Source: Aurifilum marmelostoma (taxonomy: Eukaryota > Ascomycota > Sordariomycetes > Diaporthales > Cryphonectriaceae). From it: a stretch of 64,000 bases of DNA. Each line of letters opens with the position of its first letter. Within the stretch, counting starts at the first letter, position 1. Location of the stretch: NCBI GenBank assembly GCA_027559495.1, contig JAMXSV010000026.1:1674001-1738000 (forward strand), given 5' to 3'. The position numbers and the translations under genes were made by a program. Below are positions 47,122-58,341 of this stretch, in pieces. A model generated the notes under the pieces. The model was not told the DNA's origin, searched no databases, and was given only the letters and a program-made list of their open reading frames with translations.

Positions 47122-48025
47122 GATGATCAGAGAGTATGAGAGGAGGAATAGGAATACGACAAGTAAGGAGAGGAGAGGAGAGAGAATGAGAGAGGAAGAG
47201 AGGGAGGATCACCAAGAGACACCAAGACATGAGACTATTTATCCACGGCATCACGACGACCAGCTTACACTACAGGGACGGCGACAGCAAGGGCTTACCT
47301 GCGGGGCTTCCCTACAACGGCATCCGTACCACAGCAATACGCGATGAGAGGATAGTACCGTCTTCCATTCCATGCGGCGTAGTACTGTAGGGCCAGCATC
47401 AAAACAAGCCTGTCCAATCACCGCACCGCATCTCCGGAGACTCCTGCAGTAGGGCGATGCAACGCTGAAGTGTCCCACCCAGACGGGCAGGAATCGTTGG
47501 CCCTTGAGAACAAAACTACCACCTCAGAGAGGGGTCCGTCTGGGCAAAAGGGGGGACACTTCTTTTTCGGTCTAGATTTTGTCCTAATGTTCACTAGTGC
47601 GCCAGCGATTATCCATTCTTGGGGGGGGGGGGGGGGGAGAGGGGGTTTCACGAGGTGAGAGAAGGTGAAGAAGATCAGAGATCCTTCGCGCAGAAGTATA
47701 TTCTCCTGGCGCAGCTTCCTCTGCGGCAGTGTGGCCCACATGGGGCGCTCCCAGGGATCTCACTCCTGCAGGCGGGGCTCCTGAAACTGCCTGTGCACGC
47801 ACGTGAACGACAGATCCGAGGATCTGTGGGGGTTTTTTTTTTTGGGGGGGGGGGCGAGGTATGTGCTTTCTGCTGATCACCTGGGCTGTGTGTATGGGCG
47901 TCTCCACCACAACGATAGATAAAGTAGTTTATGGGGATTGGTCTTGATGAACTGTGGCTGTTTGCTCTGACAATATATAATGCAGTCATGATCACCATAT
48001 GTACATTGTGGTGGTATCTATCACC
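47122..48025. other. Spacer between ALDH and PTR2
   Basis: About 900 bases upstream of ALDH and downstream of PTR2 (both on -). It contains G16 near 47622-47637, T10 and G9 runs near 47832-47851. No gene. Confidence 0.5.
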
Positions 48026-50026
48026 CTAGGCATCCTCCTCGTCCTTCTCCCCGACGTGCTTGGGCTTCTCGGTGTACTTGTCGAGGTCGTTCATGGCCTC
48101 CTCGGTGTCGTTGTACCTGCTGTACAGCAGCCAGAAGACGAGGCCGGCGACGAAGCAGGCGGCGGCCAGGCCGGTGTACATCCACAGCAGCTTGGGGTCG
48201 ACGGCGGTGGGGGAGAGGGCGATGGACAGGGCGGAGCCGAAGGCGTTGGTCAGCAGGAAGAGGGACATGATGAAGCTCTTCATGCTGGCGGGGGCCTTTG
48301 TGAAGGCGTACTCGAGGCCGGTGATGCTGGCAAAGATCTCGGACAGGCCGATGAGCAGGTAGGCGGGGGCCTGGATGGCGACGTGGACGTCGTTGGGGGC
48401 GTAGGAGCCGTCGGGGCCGAGGGCGGCGGGGCAGGCGGCGGGGGCGTCGTAGCAGGGGCCCGAGCTGTAGATGAGCCTCTGGACGCCGGCGGCGTAGGCC
48501 ATGGCGGCGGCGCCGAACATGAAGCCCCAGAAGATGCGGGTGACGGGGTACATGCGGAAGCCGAGCCTGGCCAGGCCCGGGTAGAGCCAGTAGTCGCAGA
48601 CGGGGATGAAGATGATGATGGTGATGGGGTCCCAGTTCTGCATCAGGTCGTTGGGGATGCCGTGGAGGCTCATCTGGCCGGCCTGGGAGATGAAGTTGTT
48701 GAGCATCTGCGAGTAGACGACCCAGTAGATGGGGTAGAAGCAGAAGACCTTGCAGGCCACGACGGCCCGCCTGACCTCGTCGACAAAGATGCCGTCCCAG
48801 GTGATGGCCGTGCTGCGGGCCCCGGCGGCCAGCTCCTGGTGGTACTCTGGCTTGGCGGCGTCGAAGCTGCCCTTGTTGCGGGCGGCGATCCACAGCACCC
48901 TGAAGGCCTTGGGGATGACGCTGCCCTGGGGGGGCCTCATCTTGTAGTGGGACTTGCCGGCGACGAGGACGCCGAAGCCGACGATGAACATGAGGAAGGG
49001 GAGGAGGTAGGCGGCCCAGAAGCCGACGTGGGCCTCGAGCTCGGTGGTGGCGATGCTGGAGAGGCTGCCGATGTTGATCATCATGTAGAAGATCATGTCT
49101 GGGGGGAATTGTCAGCGGTCTGGGTATTTTTATATCTATCTATCTATCTATCTATATATATATATATATAGAATCTATATATATATATATATAGATAGAT
49201 AGATGTATGCATATAATATCCCCTGGATTCTCTGACTTACAGATCCTCTTGATGGTCGTGGCCGGGTCGACAATGACCCTCTCGCCAGACTTGAGGGTCC
49301 TGACGAACGGGGTGGTGTTCTCGTACTGCTCGGCGATCAGGGGCGACACGTTGCTCTTGATGCCGCCGGTGCCGCACCCGATGACGATCATGGCGGCGAT
49401 CAGCCCGCCCAGGGCGGCGCCGTTCTCGATGGCGACGGGCAGGGAGGTCAGGAACAGGATCAGGCAGCCGGCGATGTAGACGAGGGCCGAGTAGAAGATG
49501 GTCCAGTACTTGCCCAGGTACTGGTCGCTGACGACGGCGCCGAGGACGGGGGTGACGTAGCACCAGAACTGGAAGAAGTCGGTGAGGCCGGTGGCGGCGG
49601 TCTGGCCCATGCCCATGGCGCCGGGGAGGGTGCCGCCGTACTTGTTCTCGATGTAGTTCTGGAAGGGGCCCGAGAGGCCGTAGTAGGTGAAGCGCTCGCA
49701 CAGCTCGACGACGCAGACGAGGAAGGCGGACCAGGGCAGGGTGTCCGAGACCTTGCGCAGGGTGCGCCTCTCGTCGTCGGTGGGCTCGTCGCCGTCGGCC
49801 GTGCTGGGCCGGGACATGACCAGGCCGGCGGGGGGCTCGACGCCGCCGGCCATGTCCTTGTGGTCCTTGAGCTGGGGCTCCACCAAGGTGGCGTGCAGTC
49901 TGCAGTACAGGGAGGAGATGTCAGTAATTCTTCTTTTTCTCTAAAAAGTAATAAAAGTCTGAGGATGGAGGCAGGTAGAGAGGATCCTGAATAGACTCAC
50001 TCGGCAACGTTGGTCTCGTGATCCAT
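48026..50026 (-). CDS. PTR2: PTR2-type proton-coupled di/tripeptide transporter
   Basis: Three exons on the minus strand (50026-50001, 49899-49241, 49098-48026) encode 585 residues. The first exon is nine codons (MDHETNVAE, last one split). Family marks: VVELCERFTYYGLSGPFQNY (first PTR2 signature), FYMMINIGSLSS (second signature, right after the second splice) and about 12 membrane helices. The hydrophilic N-terminus and loop are as in yeast Ptr2 and fungal homologues. Known role: proton-coupled uptake of di- and tripeptides across the plasma membrane. All introns are GT-AG and phases agree (introns of 101 and 142 nt). The second intron contains a perfect 30-bp inverted repeat. Fungal PTR2 genes are usually nitrogen-regulated; GATA sequences abound but mainly in that repeat, so regulation is not shown. 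Confidence 0.93.
49142..49204. repeat. Perfect 30-bp inverted repeat in PTR2 intron 2
   Basis: Left arm 49142-49171 and right arm 49175-49204 are exact reverse complements, separated by AAT. Each arm is three ATCT units then a TA tract. The transcript would fold into a 30-bp AU-rich hairpin within the 142-nt intron (49240-49099), between donor and acceptor. Confidence 0.9.
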
Positions 50027-51563
50027 TATTAGGCAACAATTCGAGACTGAAGCCGTGGTTGGAAGAAAAAAAAAAAAAAAGAAATAAGAAAATCACAGCC
50101 TCGTTGTGTGTCTCTCTCCTAGGTGTTGAAGGAGAAAAGAAGAAGGAAAAAAAAAAAAAAGAGAACAGGTGGGCAGTGACCAAGTGAATGGGACAGAGAG
50201 GGGAGGAAGGAGAGATGTGCAGAGAGAGACCCTGGTTCAAGTAGTCTCAACGCTTGGAGAGAAGTGCCGTGTGGTGGTGGGGTCCGCCGAAAAAGAGAGC
50301 TGCTGAGCACAGAAAAGATCAGCACGAGGTACTGATACAGATGGAACACTCGACAAGCTTTTTGTATACGGACCCCCAATACCTTTTTTTTCTTCTTCTT
50401 CTTTCTTCTCTTCTCTTGTGATTGATTTTTCCATCTACAAGTATAAATATCCGGATTAATGCCGTGGGCCTCGGCGAGTACCGAGAAATAAGTAATAGTC
50501 AGGCTACTCTCCCGAACACTCCACTTGGTTCTGATTCAGTTTTTTTTTTTTTTTTTTTCTTTTTTTCCTTTCTCCCTCTCTCTCTTTTCGTCTTCCTCGC
50601 CACTTTCTGCAGACCACCAGCTCTCCGAAATATTCCCCGGGTACTCTAACTGATTGATGGTTATTGTCTGAATGGGGGGAGGGGTGGCTGATCAGCAGAC
50701 ATGGTGGTGGTATCCCCTCTCCATGTCCCTCCCCCCAAGGTCTCACTGCACGGGGCATCGCTATAGTAATTAGTACTTACTACCATGCATGTAACATGGC
50801 TAAACTCTGGTAGTCAACTGATATACTTACCCAGAAGGACCTCCCACAAAAGGTACCCTACCTCAGTGGCTCCGGAGCAGAGGTCATTCCACAAATCGGG
50901 CCAGGTCCACCCGGGGGGAGTATTCATCTCGTAACAGTACCTGGACCTGTTCCCTCTTCTGTATAAGTACTACTACTTCTACTGTATATACTGGTGACAT
51001 CCGGAGCTCGGTCGCGGGCAGGGTCCGTTCTCGCTTGCGTGTGGCAGATCAAGGGACCGTTGGTGTGTGTGTGTGTGTGTCTTCTTGTAGATCAATCTGA
51101 CAGCTCACTGATGAGCCGGCTTTACCTGCTACTCTCATACAAGTACCCCTCACGTTACCCTGCAGAGGTGGTCTTGACATGCTTCCCACCAGGGCAGCTG
51201 CAGAGAAATACTGCATGATGCAGTGTGGGGGGGGGGGGGGAGTGGTGCACGAGACTCGGACGAACAACAACACGTTGATTAATTACCATCATCATGCTGT
51301 GCTGCCTCCACCAGCCTGCCAAAGTACACTCTACTGTCTAGCACATCAGCACAAGTACTAGCCCGTATCACCGCCCAGAGCCAATCGCACGGCGCTGATC
51401 TCGTCTAGATAAGTAAATTCATTGTCACCTACAAAGAAACACCTCCAAAGTACTGCCCCATCACCCACAAAGAACATCAGGCCCATCGTCATCAACCCAA
51501 CCAACCATCGAGATCCCAGCACAGCAGTCAGCTCCAGCTCACCATCCCCCAACAACCCGACCC
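50027..51563. promoter_or_regulatory. PTR2 upstream region
   Basis: About 1.5 kb upstream of PTR2 (-) and downstream of the APH-like gene (-). It contains A15-16 runs (50065-50082, 50147-50160), T18 (50540-50557) and (GT)9 near 51063-51080. No gene supported. Confidence 0.45.
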
Positions 51564-52488
51564 TCAGCTCTGCCCTCGCACTCCCCGGTCCCCGTCCCCA
51601 GGCCGCGGCCCGTCCAGGAGATCATCCAGCAGCTTCTCAAGACACATAAACTCCACCACCCACTCCCGCGAGAACAAGCCCCCCACGAAGCGGAACCACT
51701 CGTCGTCCCCCCAGCGCCGGCTCGTCCACAGCGCGTTGGTGTACTCCCAGCACGCCGGGTACCACGCCGCGCACTCCCAGTCCACGAGCACCGGCGCCCC
51801 GTCCGCCTCGCGCACCAGGATGTTCTTGGCCTGCAGGTCGCCGTGCGTGAAGACGGGTGCCCCGCCCGCCGTCATGACCCGCGGGAACACGCGGCTGCCG
51901 TAGAAGGCGCCCCCTGCCCCCTGCCAGCTCGGGGTGCAGCGCCGCGTACCGCCGGCAGAGGGCCTCGTACAGCAGCCGCTCCGTGGCGAACGGCCCGCAG
52001 GGCAGGGTGTCGGACCCGAGAAAGATGTCGTCGTAGGGCCGCCGCCCGTGGCGCCCGTAGTAGCCCTCCGCGGGCATGCCGCGCAGGCTCTGGAGCTGCC
52101 CGCGCAGCTGCCGCGCCACCCGGTCCCTGCCCTCCGGCCCGAGCTCCGCCCACTGCGAGTCGAGGCTCCGGCCCGGCACGTACTCCATGATGATGTAGCT
52201 GGCTGCCGTCTCGTCGTCGTGGAAGGCCGCGTACAGCCTGGGCACGAGCACCTGGTCGCCGCAGCGCGAGCGCACCAGGTGCATGTTGTCCGCCTCGTCC
52301 AGCTTGATGTCGCCGTGCTTGACCATGAAGTGGTCGCCGACCCTGCGGATGGTCCGCCTGGAGAAGATGCAGGGGAACACTTCCTTCGAGGCGAGGATCT
52401 CCGAGACCGTCGGCAGCGGGGCCGGGAGTGTCTCTGCCGGGGCGTAGTAGGGGTATGTGAGGCCTGGAGGATACTCTTGAGGAGCCAT
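51564..52488 (-). CDS. Aminoglycoside phosphotransferase-like kinase, frame broken by one base
   Basis: The ATG at 52488 opens MAPQEYPPGLTYPYYAPAET. The frame includes VGDHFMVKHGD (ATP-binding lysine region) and SYIIMEYVPGRSLDSQW (hinge). After HPELAG, near two G5 runs on the minus strand (+ 51910-51914 and 51917-51921), the frame turns to nonsense, and the next frame gives GAFYGSRVFPRVM, the catalytic loop VFTHGDLQAKNILV and the metal-binding LVDWECAAWYP, ending at 51564. The span is 925 nt, one base over 308 codons (307 residues). Fungal members of this family are small-molecule kinases with mostly unknown substrates, not necessarily drug resistance enzymes. Catalytic Asp in HGDL and metal-binding Asp in VDWE are present across the joint. 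Confidence 0.82.
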
Positions 52489-53397
52489 CTTGTCGCCTGG
52501 TGTGATGCTGCGGCGAAGGCTTTTGTGTGTTGCCGTTTCCTAGTCTTGTGACTTGTTGCTTTTGTTGACGATGATGGTCAGTGTTTCGGAGGGTTTTCTT
52601 GACTGCAACTTGTCGGTTCTGAATGGTGTTCCACGCCTCTAGCTGGGAGGTCTGCTTGAGATGTCAGGGGGAACAAGACTGCTGTTTATGACAGTCTACT
52701 TGGTCTTGCCGAATTAGAGAGACCCTCTGTATGCATAGTAAGCGTAAGTCGGAATGGATGCTGTGACAGTCAGAGGGGCTGTGAATGTTTCCAATACCCA
52801 AGCAGTCACATGCGGCGTCGTGAGACGCCGGAGGTAAATGCAGGAGTCTGTAGGAGAAATTGACAATGCGGATCAAGTGATTCCTCCGCACAATTTCCAA
52901 CTCATTCACACGGCGAGGAGATAACGACGCTTTCTTGGGGCCTTGACTTGAAACCAGACTGACGACCCTCACATCAACTAGTTGTGTATCATGTAATTAC
53001 GAGAATCCAGACTGACTTCTGATCAATTGAAGCCAGCTCAAAAGAGTTTTCGGGTTTTCAAGCTTTGGACTACATCGGAGAAATGGTAGATGTCAATTGC
53101 AAAACACTGAGTGTAGATTTGACATGGTAGTAGAGCTGTGTGGGCTCAAGAAGAGAACAAGAGTGCATTACATGATTTCGGATCATTCCATATCTATATC
53201 ATTGGCCTCAGATCAGTATGCACCTGCACTTGCTGCCCATGCAAGTGCTATTCCAAAGAGATTTTGTAATAAAAAGAGCCACCAACGCCGAGCCGTGACC
53301 GTCTATTGCTGGTATCATGTGCAAAATTGTTGTACCTCCCATCAAATAATACCACACCATATTGCGCCTTGCCAGAACTCATCACTCTGCCCGTCTC
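52489..53397. other. Spacer
   Basis: About 900 bases between two minus-strand genes. No gene recognised. Confidence 0.5.
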
Positions 53398-55224
53398 TCA
53401 AGAATGGGACCCCACCGCAGTGATCGGCTGTGTGCTCGCAGCACCCTCAATCTCCGTCTCCATATCGCTCTCGCCCTTGACACCCTCTGGCTCGCCATCC
53501 TTGCCACCGTGGCCAGACTCACCACCCATGCCCACAATGTCGATCCATTTCCAGTAGTCGACGGTTCCGTTCACACTGCGGTCCAGGATCGCCTTGTCGT
53601 CCATTATGCCGTCCTCTGGACCCTTCTCGTCGGCACCATGAGCGGCAGCGTCGGCACCACCGGCAGCCTCTGCAGCCTCGAGCTTGTCCGAGACTTCGGC
53701 ACCCTCCACGAGGTCTCCAGTCCATGTCCTCGCGACGGACACCCCGTTCGCCCTGAGGAGCTGCAGCATGGCCCGTACATTCAGGCGGAGTGAACGCTCT
53801 GGCTGCTCGGCTCCAAACACCTTCTTGGTCAGCCACGGGAACAGGACACCAAAGTCGCTCTGGTTCAGGTGCGCGCTGTTGACGACATAGAAGAAGTTTG
53901 GCTCCGGCAGCCTCACGCCTGATCCGAGACGCTCAAACGCCCCTGCGCTGACGACGGGGTCGCTGGGTCTGGGCGAGATGATGCGGCACATGGCGTGGAG
54001 GTGCTCGGTCCACTTGAAAAAGCTCTCCGACTCGACGGCCAACACAGCAGCACCGCCTGGAGCCGCCGGGTCGTTGTCGGCGTATGCTGGGAGGGGCAGG
54101 CTGTAGAGGGCCGTCGTGGTGGGAGAGACGAGAGGGAAGCACCACATGTCGAGCATCATGAGGGGGGTTTCTGGACGTGATCTGGGCGCGAATGCGACTG
54201 CCGGCCGAGGGCGTGAAGAGCGGCTCTTCGATGGCCTCCAGCTCCGGGGTGCCAGCGTAATATGTCGACTTGAGGAATTGAACGGTCGTTGCGGCTCCGA
54301 ATGAGTGCCCGCCAAAGATGATGGACCCGGGCCTCTGCACGTCGAGCTTCGAGGCGAGCTGGGCGAGGCCTGCGGCAGGTGTACTCGCGTTCAGGTTTCG
54401 CACGTCTCGGCCGGCATCGATGTCGAGTATTGCCTCGTGCGCCAGGCCAAGCTCCCAGAGCCGCACCTTGAGCTGCTGGTTCCGCGCGTCCCACGTCTGC
54501 CGGTTCTGGTCGTGGGAGATCTTGACGTAGGGCACAACGCGCCTGGCATGTGCGGCAGATCGTCTGTTCTGCGCCGCAGGGTCACGGATATACGAGACAG
54601 CCGCGCTTCCGTCGCGATGTTCTGGACATATGACGACGACGCCGTGCGAGGCCATGGAGCCCGCAATGTGCGAATATGCATTGCGGTTGCCACCGAGACC
54701 GTGGGAGAAGATCATGGTCGGCCATCGCTTGTCTGGGAGGTGTTCGGGCTCGAGGATCGAAGCATTCTTATGAACGGGGATCGTGGTGTAGTGCACGTGT
54801 CGGGGTATAAACCTGCCATGGCAAGCAATGTCAGTTACAAATGTAGACACAGCAGAGGGCAGGTAGGTGGGGAAGGGAAGGCCTACGAAAGGATCTCGGA
54901 GGTGACGGCGCCAAAGCCCAGGAACTTGGTGTAGGCCGAGACATGACTTCTCTGAGGAGCAGGAAGCCAGGTGATCCTCTTGCCTTTCGAGTCTGGCTTT
55001 GCTGGGTAGAAGATGCGAAACTGAATCGTGTGGATGTCGGCGGCGTTCTTGGGTGCCTCGCTGGGAGCGTTGAGGTCGGAGGTCGGGATCTCGACGTCGA
55101 CGGTACCGACTTTGTAGGGCCCTGTGTACTCTGGAAGTGTCGGTATGGGATTGATCCTGTTCAGGTAATACGCCATTCTCTCCGCGTAGGCGACCTTGGC
55201 GGCCTTGGCCGGAGGGGGCGTCAT
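53398..55224 (-). CDS. PAF-acetylhydrolase family phospholipase, frame broken by one base
   Basis: Two exons on the minus strand (55224-54887, 54812-53398). The intron is 74 nt (GTAGGC donor, GGCAG acceptor). Domain marks of plasma/type II PAF acetylhydrolases: WPTMIFSHGLGGNRNAYSHI (oxyanion region), nucleophile elbow IIFGGHSFGAATT, PLMMLDMWCFPL (acid region) and NSAHLNQSDFGVLFPW (histidine). After SRIRAQITS the first frame ends in nonsense; the next frame continues with the LMMLDMWCF block. The switch is at the C6 run (+ 54162-54167). The total is 1753 nt, one base over 584 codons (583 residues). Reaction of the family: hydrolysis of short or oxidised sn-2 acyl groups of phospholipids. No signal peptide, so probably intracellular. 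A Gly/Glu-rich C-terminal tail of about 100 residues is specific to this protein. Confidence 0.85.
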
Positions 55225-58200
55225 CGTAGGTACTTTGATAGGATGGAGGGAGGGGGTCGAACTACGGATTCGATGCGCGCGGTCAAGAGGGCGGGTGAGG
55301 CGTGTAGTCTAGGAATTGTGGGAAAAGTAGAACGGATATTCAAGCCACGCCTGCATCAAGGTACTTCAGAAACAGTCTAAAGGATTGCTCTATTGCTATG
55401 ATGATCGATGACATATATAGGTGATGAAGATAACAAGAGTGGAAAAGGAAACAGATCGAATGCTGAGGACACGCGACAATTGAAGAGTGGTTTCGAAAGA
55501 CGGGGCAAGTTTTTGGATGGAGACAGGGGATCAGGACTTTATCGAAGAGGCCGCGGCCGAGGCACACATCACAGCCTCAGCCCAGCACGTTGCTTGCTAA
55601 GCCTGAGGTGTGCAAGCTTGCCCGGTTAATAATGGGGCCTGTAGGGCCTGCAGCCAATGAGAATTGAGTCGCGTGCATAATCTGCAGCGTCACCAACGGC
55701 GACTTCCGGATCGACAGGACCGCTACGTCACCCAGGCGTGACAAGGCATAGTACTACTCAGGCTGTGGGAGTTGTAGGGAAGCTAGGTACGGTCTAAACC
55801 AATGCCATGGTATAACAGTTGGGTGGTGTGACCAAAGGAAGAATATTGACTCTCGAGATGTGGTGGAGGAGAGGGGGAAAGTATGAACTAGGATCAGTGA
55901 TTTTGTCTCTTTATTAAGAAGAAAGGTCTCAAGATGACGTCGCCTGGCTTCAACTTGCCTCTCATGGTCAGTTCCAGTAACGAATACTTGAAGTCTTGAT
56001 CTCGAGCTAGATTCAGCTGAAGGAGGACATGACTGTACCTGATCGAGAGAATTGGCTGGATTTTTTCTTTTCTTTAGAAAAGAACTACATTCCGGAGGGC
56101 TGACAACTTGAATCAGGTAGACACATCCTGATGGTTGTTCATATGTAAGCTTGACAGCCTTCATACCAGTACAATTGCAGACGGTGTCGCGCAAAATCAA
56201 TTATCGAATCTCTGGTTCAGTGGTCAAAAAAAATACTTTGAGACTTCAGACAGCAGGTCAGACTTGTATAGATCAATTGTTCGTCGTAGGTGGTCACCTG
56301 ACACGCTGCCCTTCCCTGAGCCTCTACGACATATGGCCCCGACACCGTTCCCTCCCCTCGCTCTCGCTTCCGATCTCGAAGTAACCCATAAAAAAAAACT
56401 TCGATCAAGTATCAGAGAATGTGCTTCCAGGTCAACATGATGAGAACAGCTGCACAATTATCCACAGCACAGAGCCAAGACACGTACTCGGCGCAATCGG
56501 GCAACCAAAGACGGAGCCAAGACGCCGGGGCCGGAATACTTACAGGTAGGCCCAAGACGCTGGAGCCAATCAGCACCGCCGAGAAGGACGAAAAGGGAAA
56601 GGACTGTCAAACAGGGCTTGGTAGATCTAAAGTACGAATTATCCACTGCACCAGATCCACGACCACATCACGACTCGACGCCCTGTACTGGAGACTTACT
56701 TGGTTTTGCATGAAGGAGCTGAGAGTACTGTCAACACAGTCTGCGATGAGGGTTGGGTTGGTGCTGAGGTCGAGCCAGGGTGGCCTTGTCTAGACCCAGA
56801 ACCGGGTGTGTTTCATCCACAGCCTTGTTTGACACTATTTGTGCGAGAGCGTGGTTCGGCCTGAAGCACACCACCAGACTTGAATACGTGATTATGAGTC
56901 TCTGTTCTGGAATTGGACAGAAGAAGTATCAAGGTGAAGAGACAGTGTATATAATTTCTGGCAAAGACAACACCCATAACCGCCTTGACTGCGCTGTACG
57001 GAGGCCACGGTTTTGAGGATAGGAACCTGTCGTCTCTCTGCTGTGCCTGTCACGAAGAACGACTTCGTCCCTGGTACGCAAGGCACTTGTAGCTCATACA
57101 GATTGCTATGTTGGTAGTGCTTGTCAGAATCAACAGTTCCTCCTCTTTCACTCTCGTGACGCCCGGATAAAACATCATGTGCATGTGAAGAGAAAAACTA
57201 AGCCCTGCCAACATCCTATTGGGATACTACCAAAATCAACATCGACCTCAAGCCAAACAGTCCACCCACAACGAAACAAAAATGATCGCCGTCAAGGTTC
57301 TCAGCACTACATTCCCTTCTCTCTCTCTCTCTTCTCTCGACCTCCTTTTCTTCTCCCTCCCACCCGCATCGTCCCCCTCCCCCCCAAAACCCACCTCGAA
57401 ACCCCAGGTGGGGCCATCGTTTCGATGACATATCGGGCCCAAGCCCAAAGCAGCTCATTGAAACAACTGTGGATTCCTTCTAGCCCGCCTATGCGGTCAG
57501 CAGTATACACACTATACCACCGCCTCCAAAAAAAGCAACTGTAGAATTGAGTAGCAACGAAAGAGAGAAAAAAAAAGAAAGAAAGACAACATTCCACAAA
57601 GACCACACGAGTCCCAAGGGCATAATACCAAGCCAGCTCAGGAAACTACAACCAAACAACCAAGACCTCGAACTTTTTTTCTTTTCTTTTTCTTCTTCTT
57701 CCCAACTCATCAGTCCACACCCTACGCGCCAGACCCAACCCTCGAACCACTCGGAGAAAATTCCCAAGAGTACGAAGGGGGTGCGCGGCGCATGCGGGTC
57801 TCCTGAGCTCATCTCGGCGCGGGCGGGCAACGCTACCATGAATTGGGACACGAACCCCGCGAGAAGGAGCAACTGCAAAAAGGAAAGCCTCAAAGAAGGA
57901 AAAAAAAAAAAAAAGTAAAAACAAGTATGAATGAAATGAAAGGGGGGGAGGGGGGCGGGCGGAGATGACAACATCAGGAGCTTGCTGGCGCTGGCGTTGC
58001 CGCATGTGCCGAAGAAAACATGGCGGTCGGGGGAGAGAGTTCTTAAGATGCGAATGATTCTCGTTTCTTTGAGGATTCTCCCGGAAGAAAAAAAAAAAGG
58101 CCCTCTTCTTCTTGCTCTTTTGCAGTCTCTCTCTTTCCAATTCTCCTTCGTGTTGAAACCACAAAATCCTTTCGCCCAAGTTAGCATTCATATCAAGCCC

Positions 58201-58341
58201 TGGAGGCTCCTGACACTCGTTCCGTCTTGATTCTCTTGTCTCTGCGTATATTACCATTCACTCTTTCCAGCAAGCAAGGAATTCAATCAACAGCCTCCTC
58301 CACCTACACTCTTTTCGATTCTCAGAAATAACAAAACAACA
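55225..58341. promoter_or_regulatory. 3.1-kb divergent intergenic region
   Basis: Lies between the PAF-AH-like gene (-) and the GH12 gene (+). A CCAAT sequence occurs near 55654, about 430 bases upstream of the PAF-AH start. The last 800 bases before GH12 are rich in A- and T-tracts, ending in an A/C-rich ACAAAACAACA leader right before the ATG. No gene is supported. Confidence 0.45.

Noticed and set aside
47999..49171. 390-codon open frame on the plus strand
   Set aside because: Antisense shadow of PTR2; Gly/Asp/Val-rich translation with no domain.
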